From assembly GCA_014825775.1 (NCBI GenBank), contig MVAQ01000114.1:1-64000 (forward strand): DNA of 64,000 nt. Reading direction: 5' to 3'. Under the pieces are notes generated by a model that had not been told where the DNA came from, did no database searches, and worked only from the letters and a program-made list of their open reading frames with translations. Position numbers and translations under genes: made by a program. Positions 35,657-46,499 of the stretch are shown here, piece by piece. The DNA comes from Krasilnikovozyma curviuscula. Lineage: Eukaryota; Basidiomycota; Tremellomycetes; Cystofilobasidiales; Mrakiaceae. The first letter of the stretch is position 1. The number at the start of each line of letters is the position of its first letter.

Positions 35657-37158
35657 TCAACAAACACTGAACCCATCGCTTTCCACCCTCTCAACCTCAC
35701 CTTCACACCATTCCCACAGCCTCTTCGCGACCTCTTCATCCTCTGCCACAGGGTGATTTGTCTCCCCTTTTCTAGCCCACGGAATCCAGTAGGTTCCTGA
35801 TTCATCTAGCGTGACGGAGGGCCAGGTCGCAAGGTAGAGACCGGTGATGGCACCTAGCGCGACAGGGTACAGCATGATCCATTTGATCTGGACCATGAGT
35901 GAAGAGGACTTAAGTTGTTGCGTTGAGAAAGGAAAGAAAAAAAGAGAGACGAACGAGACTACGAATCATTTTTGGGTAAGAGTTTAGGAGGTTGGTATCG
36001 ATGTTTCTTCATTCGTAATTCAACATTGTCAGTACACACGCATCGTATGGTTAAGAGGGAAAATTGTGCGAGAACTGTGTGGGCTCACCCTGGGTTGAAA
36101 CTGGCACTGAAGATTCCATGCTGTTTGTACCGCTTACTGAGCTCTTTCGAGAACAAGATGATCCCCAACTTAGACTGAGCATATTGTACAGCAACACGTT
36201 CGTTTGGAAGATTTCTACAATACCGAAAAAAAACCCTACCATCAGTGTCACCGTTCTCACCAAGGCAGAGGAGAAGCAATGTACATGTCGCGGAAACAGA
36301 TCCCTTCTGTCGGCGCGAGCGTGTGCATGAAGCTCGAAGTGTTGAGGATCTTGACAAACTGTCCTTCGGAGGATAAAGATTTGGCCGTTTGAAGGAGGAG
36401 AGGGAGTAGGTGGGTCGTGAATGTAAAGTGTCCGAGGACTGCGGGAAGGTCCGAGAAAGAATGTAAAGACAGATGAGCAGCGAGTAGCGACAGTGAGTTT
36501 CTGGGAAGAGAGCTTACGATTCGTTCCCAGGTGGATCTCGTATCCATCCTCTGTGAAATTTCCTTTTCTCATTTGAGAAACCCCTCTGCAGCGAAGCAGC
36601 ATCACCTCGATCAGATCACCTCGTCGACCACACTAGCGCTGTGTCGCACACCAACTCACCCATTATTGAACAAACAATCCAGCCTGTCCTCAAGCACCTC
36701 AAATTCCTTTGCAGCCCTTATGCAGCTCCTCAAATCCGCTAGATTCAGCTCTAGATACCGCACGTCACACCCTGGGACCTGCCGCTGCAGAACTGCGATC
36801 GCGGCGTGCGACTTCTCCCGTGAGCGGGAGGCGATGTAGACTCGTGCGCCCTTGGAGAGGAGGATGAGCGTCGTTTGGAATCCTATTCCTGAGTTCCCGC
36901 CTATAAATATGTGAGTAGAAGGGATCAGTCGCTGTTGAGGTAGTTGTTTGAGTACTGGCGCGAACCTGTGACGATGAAGACTTTCCCAGTTTGAGAAGGG
37001 ATGTCGTCTGGTGTGATAGTTGGTTTGGGTATAAAGTATGATTGAGCGAGTATACCTTTTCATCGGAAACGACAGGTGATGATGAAAACTCGTTACGTTT
37101 ACAATAAGTGGGCGGATATGAACGAAGCCCACCTACCTTTAGATTGGAAGATGCCCAT
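35657..37158 (-). CDS. Short-chain dehydrogenase/reductase, membrane-anchored (retinol dehydrogenase-like)
   Basis: The ATG at 37158 starts MGIFQSK, and exon two adds GILAQSYFIPKPTITPDDIPSQ. The Rossmann motif is KVFIVTGGNSGIGFQTTL (TGxxxGIG). Further motifs are ARVYIASRSREKS, LELNLADL, LDCLFNNGGV (NNxG), KILNTSS and the active-site YAQSKLG (YxxxK), then SFNPGNIDTNLLNSYP. A hydrophobic segment near the end (WIMLYPVALGAITGLYLATWP) could anchor it. It likely reduces or oxidises a lipid carbonyl or alcohol with NAD(P)(H). The second intron starts with the unusual donor GTTCGC (36965), which alone restores the GGNSGIG motif. The last join (near 35930) is uncertain. Stop TGA at 35657-35659. Confidence 0.85.
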
Positions 37159-37689
37159 CTGGTCTACGTTAAGATACCACGACCACAAGACTAGCAAAGC
37201 TAGGAACAGATTTCGGAGTGCTTTAGGTATTAATGATCAACAGAAAGACTCAGGTTATTACCCTCGGCAAAACACGGCGTCAATTACCCCAAACCGATCT
37301 GCCCAATAACGTTGTGCGATTAAGATCAGAGCTGATAGATGGTAGTTCAAGTTTAGAAAGAACAGAAGTACCTTGAATACATCCATCATGGAGCTAAAAG
37401 ATTTCATGAGTGAAGGAGGTGTTACTTTTGCTCCTGTAAATTGCAATCCAATTAACGGCCCTAAGCCACAGAGGGATCATTTAAGCTTGAGCGGAGCTCT
37501 GGAACGGGGATACAGTAATCCTGGGGGGAATCCAGATATTTTTTGGGTGTGGACAGAAATGAACCGAAAGTAGGATGGGAAACTTGACCAGGGTTTGCAA
37601 AGGTTTCGCCTTGGCCGTTATTCAAGAAGCGCACTTTACTATTTGAGCTGGTTTCCCCACATCATCATCGTAGAAGAAGTGAACTCAAC
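37159..37689. promoter_or_regulatory. Divergent promoter between two dehydrogenases
   Basis: About 530 nt separate the two start codons, so the two promoters share this stretch. A 62-codon ATG frame at 37388-37573 lies within it but has no recognisable features and I do not call it a gene. Confidence 0.5.
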
Positions 37690-39324
37690 ATGCCTTGCCC
37701 CTCCTCGTCTTCACTGGTCTTCAAACCCAACCAATTCAAGGGGAAAGTCCTTTTTTGTACAGGTGGTGAGCAACAACTTCGCTTTCAACATCTGTTTGCG
37801 GGGTATTGTAATAACCGGGCCTCTGCATCATTGCGCTGATGATTTCTATCTTGCTGGGATTGATACAGGGAGAAGTGGGATTGGATATGATATCGTTGAG
37901 CTGCTGATGAGTCTGGGATGTGTTGCTGCCATAGTTGGACGAGAGTCAGTTCTTCTCTTCAGGCCACTTCGTTCCTCACGTTAATGGTCACTTCCAAGCT
38001 GATGTTCACCGATCTGCCTCATCTTATCTCTTCCTTCTGTCTTTATTACTCCTCTGCATCAATGTTATTCTCACCGTCTCCATTTCCAGTGGCCCAGGCC
38101 TCAAAGAATCCGCCTCCAAACTACAGTCGTCGACGGGAAACGTGTGTTTAGGTCTCGCTGCTGACGTTAGGAAACCAGACCAGCTCAAGAAAGCTGTCGA
38201 GGATACAGTCAAGCACTTTGGTGGGATCGATTGGGTGGTCTGTGCTGCTGTGAGTTCGTCGCTTCTCCTTTGTTGAGGGGACAAGGTGGACTTTGGTTCC
38301 GTTAGGCTGCCCAATCAAAGGGATGTCACAGCTTGATTGTGCAACTTCCCGGTTAAGGCAGTCAAGTGAAGTAAATGGTTTTGTTATGCAGACAGGTCGC
38401 CCGGGGGATTCTGGTGGGGATCGCAAACCCTGCCTTTTTACTAACTTGACTCTGCTCCTTTCTAGGCTGGTAACTTCCTCTCTCCCATCCAAACAATGTC
38501 AGAAAATGCATTCAAAATAGTGATTGAAATAGACCTGGTAAGAGCCTCCTTTCACCTCTACCTCGGCCCAGCTCGAATGCTGCTGATAAAGATTACTTGT
38601 GTTAGCTGGGTACGTTCAACACAATTAAAGCCACGCTCCCATATATCAAGAAGTCCATGTCTGGCTCTTATGTGCATATCAGCGCAACACTCCACTACAG
38701 AGGTCCGCCCTTCACTCTTCTTTTCCGTTTGTCGGTTCATCTCTTCTGATTTTCCTGATTTGAGAACAGCAACTCAATTTCAAGCCCACGTATCAGCCGC
38801 GAAGGCCGGTGTAGACGCATTATCTGCAGTGTTAGCTGTCGAAGTAGGTCCGCTGGGCATACGGTCGAACATCATTGCGCCTGGCCCCATTGCCGTAAGT
38901 TCTTCCATCTTGATCTCGCGAATTCTGATTTGCTGAATGCTGATCTGGGAGCTCTATTGTCGGGTAATGAAGGATACAGCAGGTGCTGAACGGTTAGCGG
39001 GGACGGAGAAGGAAGCTGATTTGATCAAGAGTGTCCCACTGCAGAGGTTAGGCAAAGGGAAGGATATCGCCAACATGGCTGCGTTCTTGTTCTCAGATGC
39101 AGCGTGAGTCTTATTCTGTTTAATGTCATCCCCATAGATAAACACTACTGAATATATTTTGGACTCTTCCCGGTTGCAGGTCTTACATTACGGGCCAGAA
39201 GTTCGTTGTCGATGGTGGATGGGAAATGACTCGAGTCTCATCACTGGCATACCCGGGTGCACTATTAGAGTTGGAAGAGCGACAAAAGAATAGTATAATC
39301 AGTAGAGGAGAGTCGAAGTTGTGA
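37690..39324 (+). CDS. Peroxisomal 2,4-dienoyl-CoA reductase (SPS19/DECR2 type)
   Basis: The ATG at 37690 starts MPCPSSSSLVFKPNQFKGKVLFC, leading into TGGRSGIGYDIVELLMSLG (cofactor motif; the join is phase-checked). The rest reads ADVRKPDQLKKAVEDTVKHFG, GIDWVVCAAAGNFLSPIQTMS (an AAAGNFLSP motif typical of dienoyl-CoA reductases), GTFNTIKATLPYIK, GSYVHISATLHYRATQFQA, SAAKAGVDALSAVLAVE and NIIAPGPIADTAGAERLAG. The C-terminus is ESKL with the tripeptide SKL, a peroxisomal targeting signal 1. DECR2 enzymes remove double bonds from unsaturated fatty acids during peroxisomal beta-oxidation, using NADPH. Eight or so introns. Stop TGA 39322-39324. The family and location call are strong. Confidence 0.92.
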
Positions 39325-39785
39325 GAATGAGATGGTTAAGTCTAACTGAGTGTCTCTTGGCGCGGTGTTGCTGCGCTACGTGTGTTTGATCACAACTCCT
39401 TATCTCCTCCAGACCTTTAAGTTCGCATGGATCTTATTCTGAGTTCAATGGATTCATTTGACCCTCTCGATCTTTGTGAGGGCAGATATTTCTCTTTTGT
39501 GCTCTGGGATCAGACAGTGTAGTCAGAGAAGCACCCCGCTTCACCGGAGTTTAGAAAAACAAGGCGGAGGCGCTGCTTGTTCTCTCCATGTTTATTGTTC
39601 TCCCTGTGAACATGGAATTTATATAAGACCCATACTATGGAGGGTCACTTTTTCAACTTACCCATTTGCCCAACCTCACAGGACAAACGTCCTTTTTGGC
39701 ACCTGAAAAGAAACAGCAGTAATCCGGCGCCCTTCCGTCCCACGTCTTCTTTTTCTTTCTCGATCTCATTTCTATCTTCTAAAGA
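39325..39785. other. Intergenic region upstream of the CFEM gene
   Basis: About 460 nt, presumably trailer of the reductase plus CFEM promoter. I searched it for an upstream exon carrying a signal peptide for the CFEM gene and found none that joins in frame. A pyrimidine-rich run ending in taaag lies just before the ATG. Confidence 0.45.
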
Positions 39786-40970
39786 ATGACTTCCGTTGGA
39801 TGTGATATTGTCTGCCTCTATACAGTCCCACTGTATAACTGTTCCTCCTACACAGATGCTGCCTGTCTCTGTGCTATGTCCGGCTGGCAACAGCTTGTGC
39901 AGGTATGGCTTCGCTAGCACTGCAGCCAGTTGGTAACCTCCGCTAACAGATCTCCCTTACTCCTTTTATAGACTTGTTTGGGAGAAGTTTGTTCCTCGCT
40001 GTACTACCTGGAATATGCTTACTCAAATGTACAGAGTTTCTGCGGTGCTGATGTGAGTTGGCGCTGAAGATTCACAATTAGGAGAGAACTTCATCAACAA
40101 AACGAACTCCCTCCTTTTTATTTACTAGGGTATCGTGTATTCTCTTCCCATGCCAGAGTACACTGGAACTAACACCACCCTTCCAGCTGGTTACGGTGGT
40201 GTAAAAATCGACCCAATTACCTCCATCGTGAGTGACTTCCCTTCGACCCGACCCTCTGGATTACTATTCAAGCTCTATTGTAAATGGTCATTTTCGTAGT
40301 TTGCTCCACTTTGCGGCGCTCTTCTCATCGTCACGATGGTGATTGGCTATCAATCCGTCAAAGCGAGGATACAACGAGCCAAGGAATTTGCCAACAGAAG
40401 CACTAGTGGAACAAGAACACAAACATGGAAGAAATCTGGTTTGGACTCCAATAGTTCCGGTGAGCTCATTCTATGTGGCTTGTCGTTTCAGTTACGCAAC
40501 AAACTGATGCTGACTTCTTCTTGCCCCGCCCTACTTCAGGTTCCAGAGGCACCCACAAATCGCGTCAACTGGACTCCATCGGTCAAGACTCTTCCATGGG
40601 TATTGGATACGACATTGATCTTGAAGAACAGCTGGAACAAATTAAAGCGGTTCGTCAATCGCATCTCATTTCTGCCGACAAGATCCGTAAAGAACGCACC
40701 GGCGAATTTGCGTCAAAAGACGATAATTCGTCTACCAACGAGAAGGCCGAAACATTCTATGAGGACGACAACGATTCAACGAAGGATGAAGAAAAGGGTA
40801 TCGCTGGCTTGCACGGGTTGGGACTCTCATCTGTGCCGGCGTTTCAGAAGGCGAGCTCCATCAACACTGGATTCTCAGATAGTCTACGCCATCTACCGGA
40901 ACAGTCATCAGATGCTATTCTTCTTCCTCATGACACGAACGAAAGTCGCCTTGATTTGGAATCGGAATAG
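39786..40970 (+). CDS. CFEM-type cysteine-rich membrane protein
   Basis: The ATG at 39786 starts MTSVGCDIVCLYTV. The first 63 residues have eight cysteines (positions 6, 10, 19, 27, 29, 41, 46, 63) with spacing of the CFEM domain, including NCSSYTDAACLC, where the Asp three before the fifth-region Cys matches the residue that binds heme iron in Candida CFEM proteins. An N-glycosylation-rich linker leads to one membrane span (FAPLCGALLIVTMVIGYQS). The rest is a cytosolic, charged, disordered tail of about 190 residues ending DLESE. CFEM proteins take part in heme/iron uptake or adhesion at the cell surface. Oddly, no signal peptide precedes the cysteine module, so the true start may lie upstream or the topology may be set by the single span. 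Stop TAG at 40970. Confidence 0.75.
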
Positions 40971-41386
40971 CTGATGGGCGTGTTGCACTCTATGGCATTG
41001 TTGGTGCTCCGCGCTGCGTCTAATTCAACTGCTGACCCGGTATATATACCTCCCACTTATGTAAATAAAAGTCTTTTCATATTGCTATTCAAGTAGGAGA
41101 ACGAATTGATAGAATTGCTATCATGCATATTTTGTAGAAATCGGTGGAGGCCACGGGCCAACTTCCCGGACTCCAGGATCTCTTGGGCTAAAGTTTGATG
41201 AGGAGAAACTTATACATGTATCTGCGGAGTACAAGTCACTATACTCAGAAAGTTGCGAAGAGCTTGTGAGACCAGGTTTTGCGCCTTTGTTCCTCTGCTC
41301 TCGACGCCCACACCCCATTTTTCTTAATATTTTCTGTTCTTATTACGAAACGAATCAACTATTAACGACTCACGAAACAAAAAATC
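40971..41386. other. Intergenic region
   Basis: About 415 nt between two plus-strand genes. The sequence upstream of 41387 is C/T-rich and then A-rich just before the ATG, as usual for a fungal leader. No gene is seen. Confidence 0.45.
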
Positions 41387-42872
41387 ATGGTCAAGTCAGT
41401 GCCTTTGGTCTGCTCTGGTCATACGTGAGTCTCGAAACCTCCTTAATTGTAGAATGAAGGGATTACCCAATTCTGACCTTCTATCCCTGGTTCTTACAGC
41501 CGCCCAGTTGTCCATCTGAATGTAAGAAGGTTCCATTTGATTTTCCTGATGAGAGAAAGGTATGTAGCGATGAAACTGACTGTACAGATCCATTTGGCTG
41601 CTCCCTTAATAGTTCTCACCTCTACAGGACGATGACTCCTATATGCTGATATCATCATGCAAGGATGGCCAGCCGATGCTTCGCGACTGGACTGGGTGAG
41701 TGGATCCTGTCAATGAGTAATTTAGGGTCAAATTTCTCACGAAGAAAAAACTCCATTGTTTGGTGCGCACTTACTACCTGGCAGTGACTGGGTTGGAACT
41801 TTCCTTGGACATAAGGGAGCAGTTTGGCAATCAAAAGTGAGATCCTTGCTTTGCATTCAAGGCTAGTACTGCAATTGTAAGCTCACACTCATCTTTTCAT
41901 CAGCTATCAGCAGACACCGCCAGAGCAGCGACAGCCTCCGCAGACTTCACCGCCAAAATCTTTAACACCTACACAGGAGCCCCTGTCCACTCATTCTCTC
42001 ACTCACACATAGTACGAACAGTAGCTCTCTCGCCGCCTCATACCTCGGCGCCGTACTTGCTCACAGGAGGTCATGAAGGACTGATTCGAATCTTTGACTT
42101 GGACAAACCGGAAGTTGTGCCGTTAGTGATGGAGGGACCAAAAGGGAAGGGATTGGGTGTTATTAGAAGTGTCGTTTGGGGTGAAGAAGATGGAAACGTT
42201 GCGGTCTCTGCTGGTGAAGAAGGTATCGTTAGGTGAGATCTCCATAATATACCATCGCTTGCCCTTCCGCTGACCTCTTTCGGCGTTCAGATTTTGGGAC
42301 TTGAGAACTCTTTCTCAAACAGCTGAACTAAACCTCGGTGAACCAATTACCTCGATGGAGCTCAACCACGGCGGAGGCACTCTCTGCGTTACGTCCGGAA
42401 AGAAGGTCACTTTCCTCGACATCGCCAGACGAGATCCACCACTCTCTCTTACACTACCACACGCCCTCACGTCCGTTTCACTACACCCCATTACTCGCGA
42501 TCGCTTCATTGCTGGTTCTCTAAACGATCCTTGGGTTAGGATATATTCGCTTGGTACTGGCAAGGAGATTGGCGAGCCACTGAAGGGTCACCATGGTCCA
42601 GTTCACTGTGTTAGTTACTCTCCTGATGGTGGTGAGTGGATTTTATTATGTCAAATTGGTTCTGGTCTGGAACTTTGCATTGGCTGACATGAGATGCTTT
42701 TGATTTAGAATGTTATGCCTCAGGAAGTGAAGATGGTACTGTTCGTCTTTGGCAAGACAAACCTGGTAAACCTGTGAGTGTTAATTTGATACAGCATGTT
42801 GGACCTGAAAGCCCCCACTGACGTCCTGTTGGTTATCAGTATGGACTCTGGAATGGAACGTTCGACCAATGA
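41387..42872 (+). CDS. Serine-threonine kinase receptor-associated protein homologue (STRAP, WD40)
   Basis: The ATG at 41387 opens MVKSVPLVCSGHT, which continues after an intron as RPVVHLNF. The rest closely follows animal STRAP: SCKDGQPMLRDWTGDWVGTF, LGHKGAVWQSKLSADTARAA, ADFTAKIFNTYTG, SHSHIVRTVAL, LTGGHEGLIRIFDLDKPE, RFWDLRT, TSVSLHPITRDRFIAGS, then [29 protein letters not shown] and GKPYGLWNGTF. It has about six to seven WD40 repeats and ends at TGA 42870-42872. STRAP family proteins are adaptors; in animals they link to the SMN complex and to growth-factor signalling. A function in spliceosome assembly or mRNA work is most likely in fungi, but not shown by the sequence. Introns are short and clean. 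Confidence 0.92.
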
Positions 42873-43569
42873 TTAGTTAGCAGCCACGACCTCGTCACTC
42901 TGTCCATCGTCATTTTGCTCCTCCAGTTTAACACCAACATGGATGGATTCCATCAAAGATCAACAAAGTTTCAACATGACATCTCACATATGCATTTTTC
43001 CATCCTCTTCAAATACCGTCCATCATCATCATTCATCACACTTCATTATATTCCCCAGATTGTGATTTGATACCATTCTTTGTGTGATTATCTCAGTCGA
43101 TGAATGGCAAGAAGGGGGCCGAAGCAGAGACGAAAGATGACAGATGCATAGCGCTATCGAATTTGGAGAAATGACTGATAGAGGTTGAAACACGATTTCC
43201 TCAGCCATACTCTGCCATACCCATTCTTTCCATTTCTCTCTCTACGCCTCGAAACTTTGATCATGCCGCCAGCTAAACCTCTGCCTGCACACCTGGTCCA
43301 AACATCATTTTTGCCAGTGTTTCTTGACTTGTAACTTCTGGTGCTCCAGGGGACTGTCTATTTGGCATAATTTACTTCATCAGTGACTTTTCTCCGTCAT
43401 CATATTAGGGAAATGTCCATTTGAATGACCCTCATCACAAGAGACATATCCAGCATTGCTTCGAGGTGGAAACCGGAGTTTTGACAGGATTCGGTTAGGT
43501 GCAGCTTCGTGAAGTTCCAAAGCTGCAAGAATCGTCGACCCGGTCCAAAAATCATAACTTCTCGAATTC
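42873..43569. other. Intergenic region
   Basis: About 700 nt between two plus-strand genes. It includes C/T-rich stretches and repeated short CATC-type motifs near 42905-43080. Nothing codes for a recognisable protein. Confidence 0.45.
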
Positions 43570-44147
43570 ATGGCTACAAACGGTAGACCAGCTCCAGAGG
43601 TGACTCAGGAGGTAAGCAATGCATCCTAAGAGTTCTGTAAAGGTCATCGTTGCGGCTGTGTATTGATTCCCTGCTCTCCATCCTCAAGTACGCTGATGGC
43701 GGTGAGTCTACCCAACTCCTGCCATATATCCCTTTGAAATAGTGGCAGTTTACATTTTCCCTTTGTTGAATATAGGTCTGTACATCAAGAACAAGCTTGA
43801 CACCGTGGCAGTAGGCATTCTGCAGAAGGAAGAGGAGGCTAAAGCCAAGAAGGCTGAAGAGGCTACTGCTGCTGCCTCGAGCAACGCAGATATCAAGAAG
43901 GAGGATATTGACCTCGTAGTGAGTAGTCTACACAGATCAGAGCCGTCATCTTACAGATCTGACACCTTCGCTGTTTTCTTTGATTCGCTGTCTTTTGTAT
44001 CACCTCTCGAAAACTCTTCCCATTCTCTCGTTGATATTGCCAACTCAGGCGTCACAGTTGGACATCTCAGTGGACAAAGCTAAGGGGTTCTTGGTGGAGA
44101 CGAAGGGTGATTTGGTAAAAGCGCTCGTTCTTGCAATGAAGTCGTAG
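43570..44147 (+). CDS. HYPK-like protein (NatA regulator, UBA domain)
   Basis: Small exons join: MATNGRPAPEVTQE, then YADG, then GLYIKNKLDTVAVGILQKEEE, a charged AKAKKAEEATAAA segment, and a last part IKKEDIDLVASQLDISVDKAKGF, LVETKGDLVKALVLAMKS. The C-terminal part is a UBA-like fold as in human HYPK and the nascent-chain complex alpha subunit (IKKEDLELIMTEMEIS pattern). HYPK binds the NatA N-terminal acetyltransferase at the ribosome and limits its activity. The size (about 90 residues) fits. The start at 43570 is the only ATG that gives the YADG splice. Stop TAG at 44145-44147. Between the UBA helices an intron interrupts residue V/A (LVASQLD). Confidence 0.85.
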
Positions 44148-44366
44148 AGTTTGACCTTCAGCTTCAATCCGACGAGTTTCGCTTCTCAGCAAGCCATCTG
44201 CTAGATCTTTTCCTTCCTCATTACGTTTTGAGGAGTGAAGAGGGGTCTTATAACTTTGCAAATTGCGAAATAACGAGCGCAATTGCCACCACCAGCACCA
44301 GATGCCAAAAACCATACTGACGTTGGAAGTCTTCCCTCATCTTTCACCCCCAGATTTCCAATTAAC

Positions 44367-45899
44367 ATGGTGAGATGAATCCCTCGCGAATATCCAAGGA
44401 AACAACACGTCTGACTCGCATTCTCTCTTGTTTCTCTTGCAGTACGAAGAAGAGTCTCGATACGACGACGACCGAGGTGACGAGAGGCGTGAGGAATCAG
44501 AACGAAGAGACGATAGAGCACCACCAACTGGCCCTCGATCAGGAGCTCCAGAGTCAGCAGCAGTCTCAGCTTTCTACAAGGCAGTTGTGATGTGCCCACT
44601 AACCACTTTTTTCCCACTCATCCTGCTAATTTTTTTTTCTTTTAGGCCCAGAGTTCCACAAGGTCCTCCAAGAGATCAAAGAGGTCCCCACGTTGCTGCG
44701 CCAAAGTCTGAAGTCCTTGGATGTTTCGGTCTGTCTGTGAGAACTAACGAAAGAGACCTTGAGGATGAGTTCAGCCGATATGGAAAAGTAGACAAGGTTA
44801 CGATCGTCTAGTGAGTGAATTCGACCGCCTCTCTCTCTCCATCGCCTGTTTTCGTTCTGATCGACTACGTTACATTGTAATGGTACACAGTGACAAGCAA
44901 TCTGATAGGTCCCGTGGATTTGGATTTGTTACCATGAGCACCATCGATGACGCTGAGAAGGCCCTCGACGCGATGAACGGTGTCGAGCTCAACGGCAGGA
45001 AAATTAGGGTTGACTATTCCTTGACGACGGCAGCTCACCAAGCTACTCCCGGTGAATACAGTGAGTGTTTTAGTACCTTCTTCAGGCGAAATTGTTGACA
45101 TATAGCATAAGGCTGAGAACGCGTTCACTTTGATTTAAAATTGTCAGTGGGAACTCGTAGACCAAACTACCCTTCCAGCGGTCGAGGTGGATACCCACCA
45201 AGAAGAGACTACGACCGTGATGGAGGAAGAGGCTCTTACGAGCGTCCACCACCTCGTGACTACGATCGAAGGGACGACTGGAGGTCAAGCGACAGGTACA
45301 GAGAGTGAGTTTTCCCACCTACAGCAGACATCGGTATTGTTGTATATTGATTCGTTGTCTTTTTTACAGTGACTACAGAAGAGATCCAAGAGATGATTAC
45401 AGAGGAGGAGGGTACAGAGAGTAAGTTTTTACCCCCTTTACATATATAACCCAACCCTTCAGCGACTTCAAGTCGAGTCCGAGCGATCGAAGCTGACTAT
45501 TGTTAAAAAAAGCGATTACTATTCTAGAGATCGAAGATCGTAAGTGCCCTCTTCCTGTATCCTCTCTTCCTTTGAGGAACTCCAACTCTGATACATTCCC
45601 GCTTTTAACGAAGCGATTACTACGACAGGCCACCACCATCAAGAGATCCAAGAGACTCGAGGTATCCACGAGACGATCCCTACGCGTCTAGAAGAAGAGC
45701 GTCGCCATCGTAAGTAGCCTCTGCCCTTTCTTATTCAATTGATGTCTTATTTTTTCTTACCATCACCTGTCTTTGTAGGCCCCCTCGAGGACGTTCGGAA
45801 AGAGACTATGATGCCCCACCACCCTCGGGAGGACCATCGGCCGGTGGATCTTCGAGAGGTGGCTACGCCGACGAGAGCCTTCCACAAGCCAGATGGTAA
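44367..45899 (+). CDS. Transformer-2-like RNA-binding protein (RRM with R/D/Y-rich flanks)
   Basis: The start ATG (44367-44369) is a complete three-base coding exon: the next bases are a GTGAGA donor, and the frame resumes at YEEESRYDDDRGDERREE. The RRM has both hallmarks: LGCFGLSVRTNERDLEDEF (RNP2) and SRGFGFVTMSTIDDAEKAL (RNP1), with AMNGVELNGRKIRVDYS. Flanking regions are Arg/Asp/Tyr-rich (RDYDRRDDWRSSDRYRDDYR) rather than the usual Arg/Ser repeats, apart from short SPS/PSRDPRDS segments. The protein ends SLPQARW, TAA 45897-45899. Tra2 proteins bind exonic enhancers in nuclear splicing. At least eight introns are present, some of only about 50 nt. The split start codon leaves open that the true ATG is in a different place, but the join is clean. 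Confidence 0.85.
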
Positions 45900-46499
45900 G
45901 AGCGCTCTCCGGGAACGAATGAAGTTAGGAGTGAATAGACTCGGAAACCTTGGATTGAATGAATGAATGAAAACTCTTGCCCAAGTTTGAAGAATGAGGT
46001 GGAATGTCCGTAAAAGTTACAATACACAAAAACACTAAAGAAACAGAAGAGATTCCCTTAATTATTCAAACCCGCATCAAATCATGTCCCTTTCGAAGCA
46101 TAACAACTCATCAAAGTAGTAGCGCTTTGGAAGAGGTTTACAAACTACCATGAAAGAAACCTGGAGTCTCCGCCAAGTCGAAAATGAAACTCATGAATCT
46201 TGATCAAGCGTAGGACACACCACCCCTTGAAGTCTAGTTACTGAGGGCCTCCAATGAATTTAACTCTCTGAACTAATTTCTGTCAAATCTGACGCGGCTC
46301 TTGTACGTTTGCGGGTCAGAAGAGTAAACAAGTTGCGATATCGAGTTCTAATTTACAAGAGCAGGAAGGTCTACCAATCACACATGAATACCAATTTCTT
46401 TCTTCATACAACATCTGATTTCCTGTTATACAATTCAAGCAAGGCCAAGAAAAACCCCAACCTACAGTCACTCCCCGGTGCCGCTAGGTTATCACTTCA
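45900..46499. other. Convergent intergenic region
   Basis: About 600 nt between the 3' ends of the Tra2-like (plus) and TMEM135-like (minus) genes. Contains a short GAAT microsatellite (about 45957-45970). No gene is seen. Confidence 0.45.

Noticed and set aside
37388..37573. 62-codon ATG frame (MELKDFMSEGG) in the divergent SDR promoter
   Set aside because: No domain, no splice partner, sits between two promoters; length is within chance expectation.
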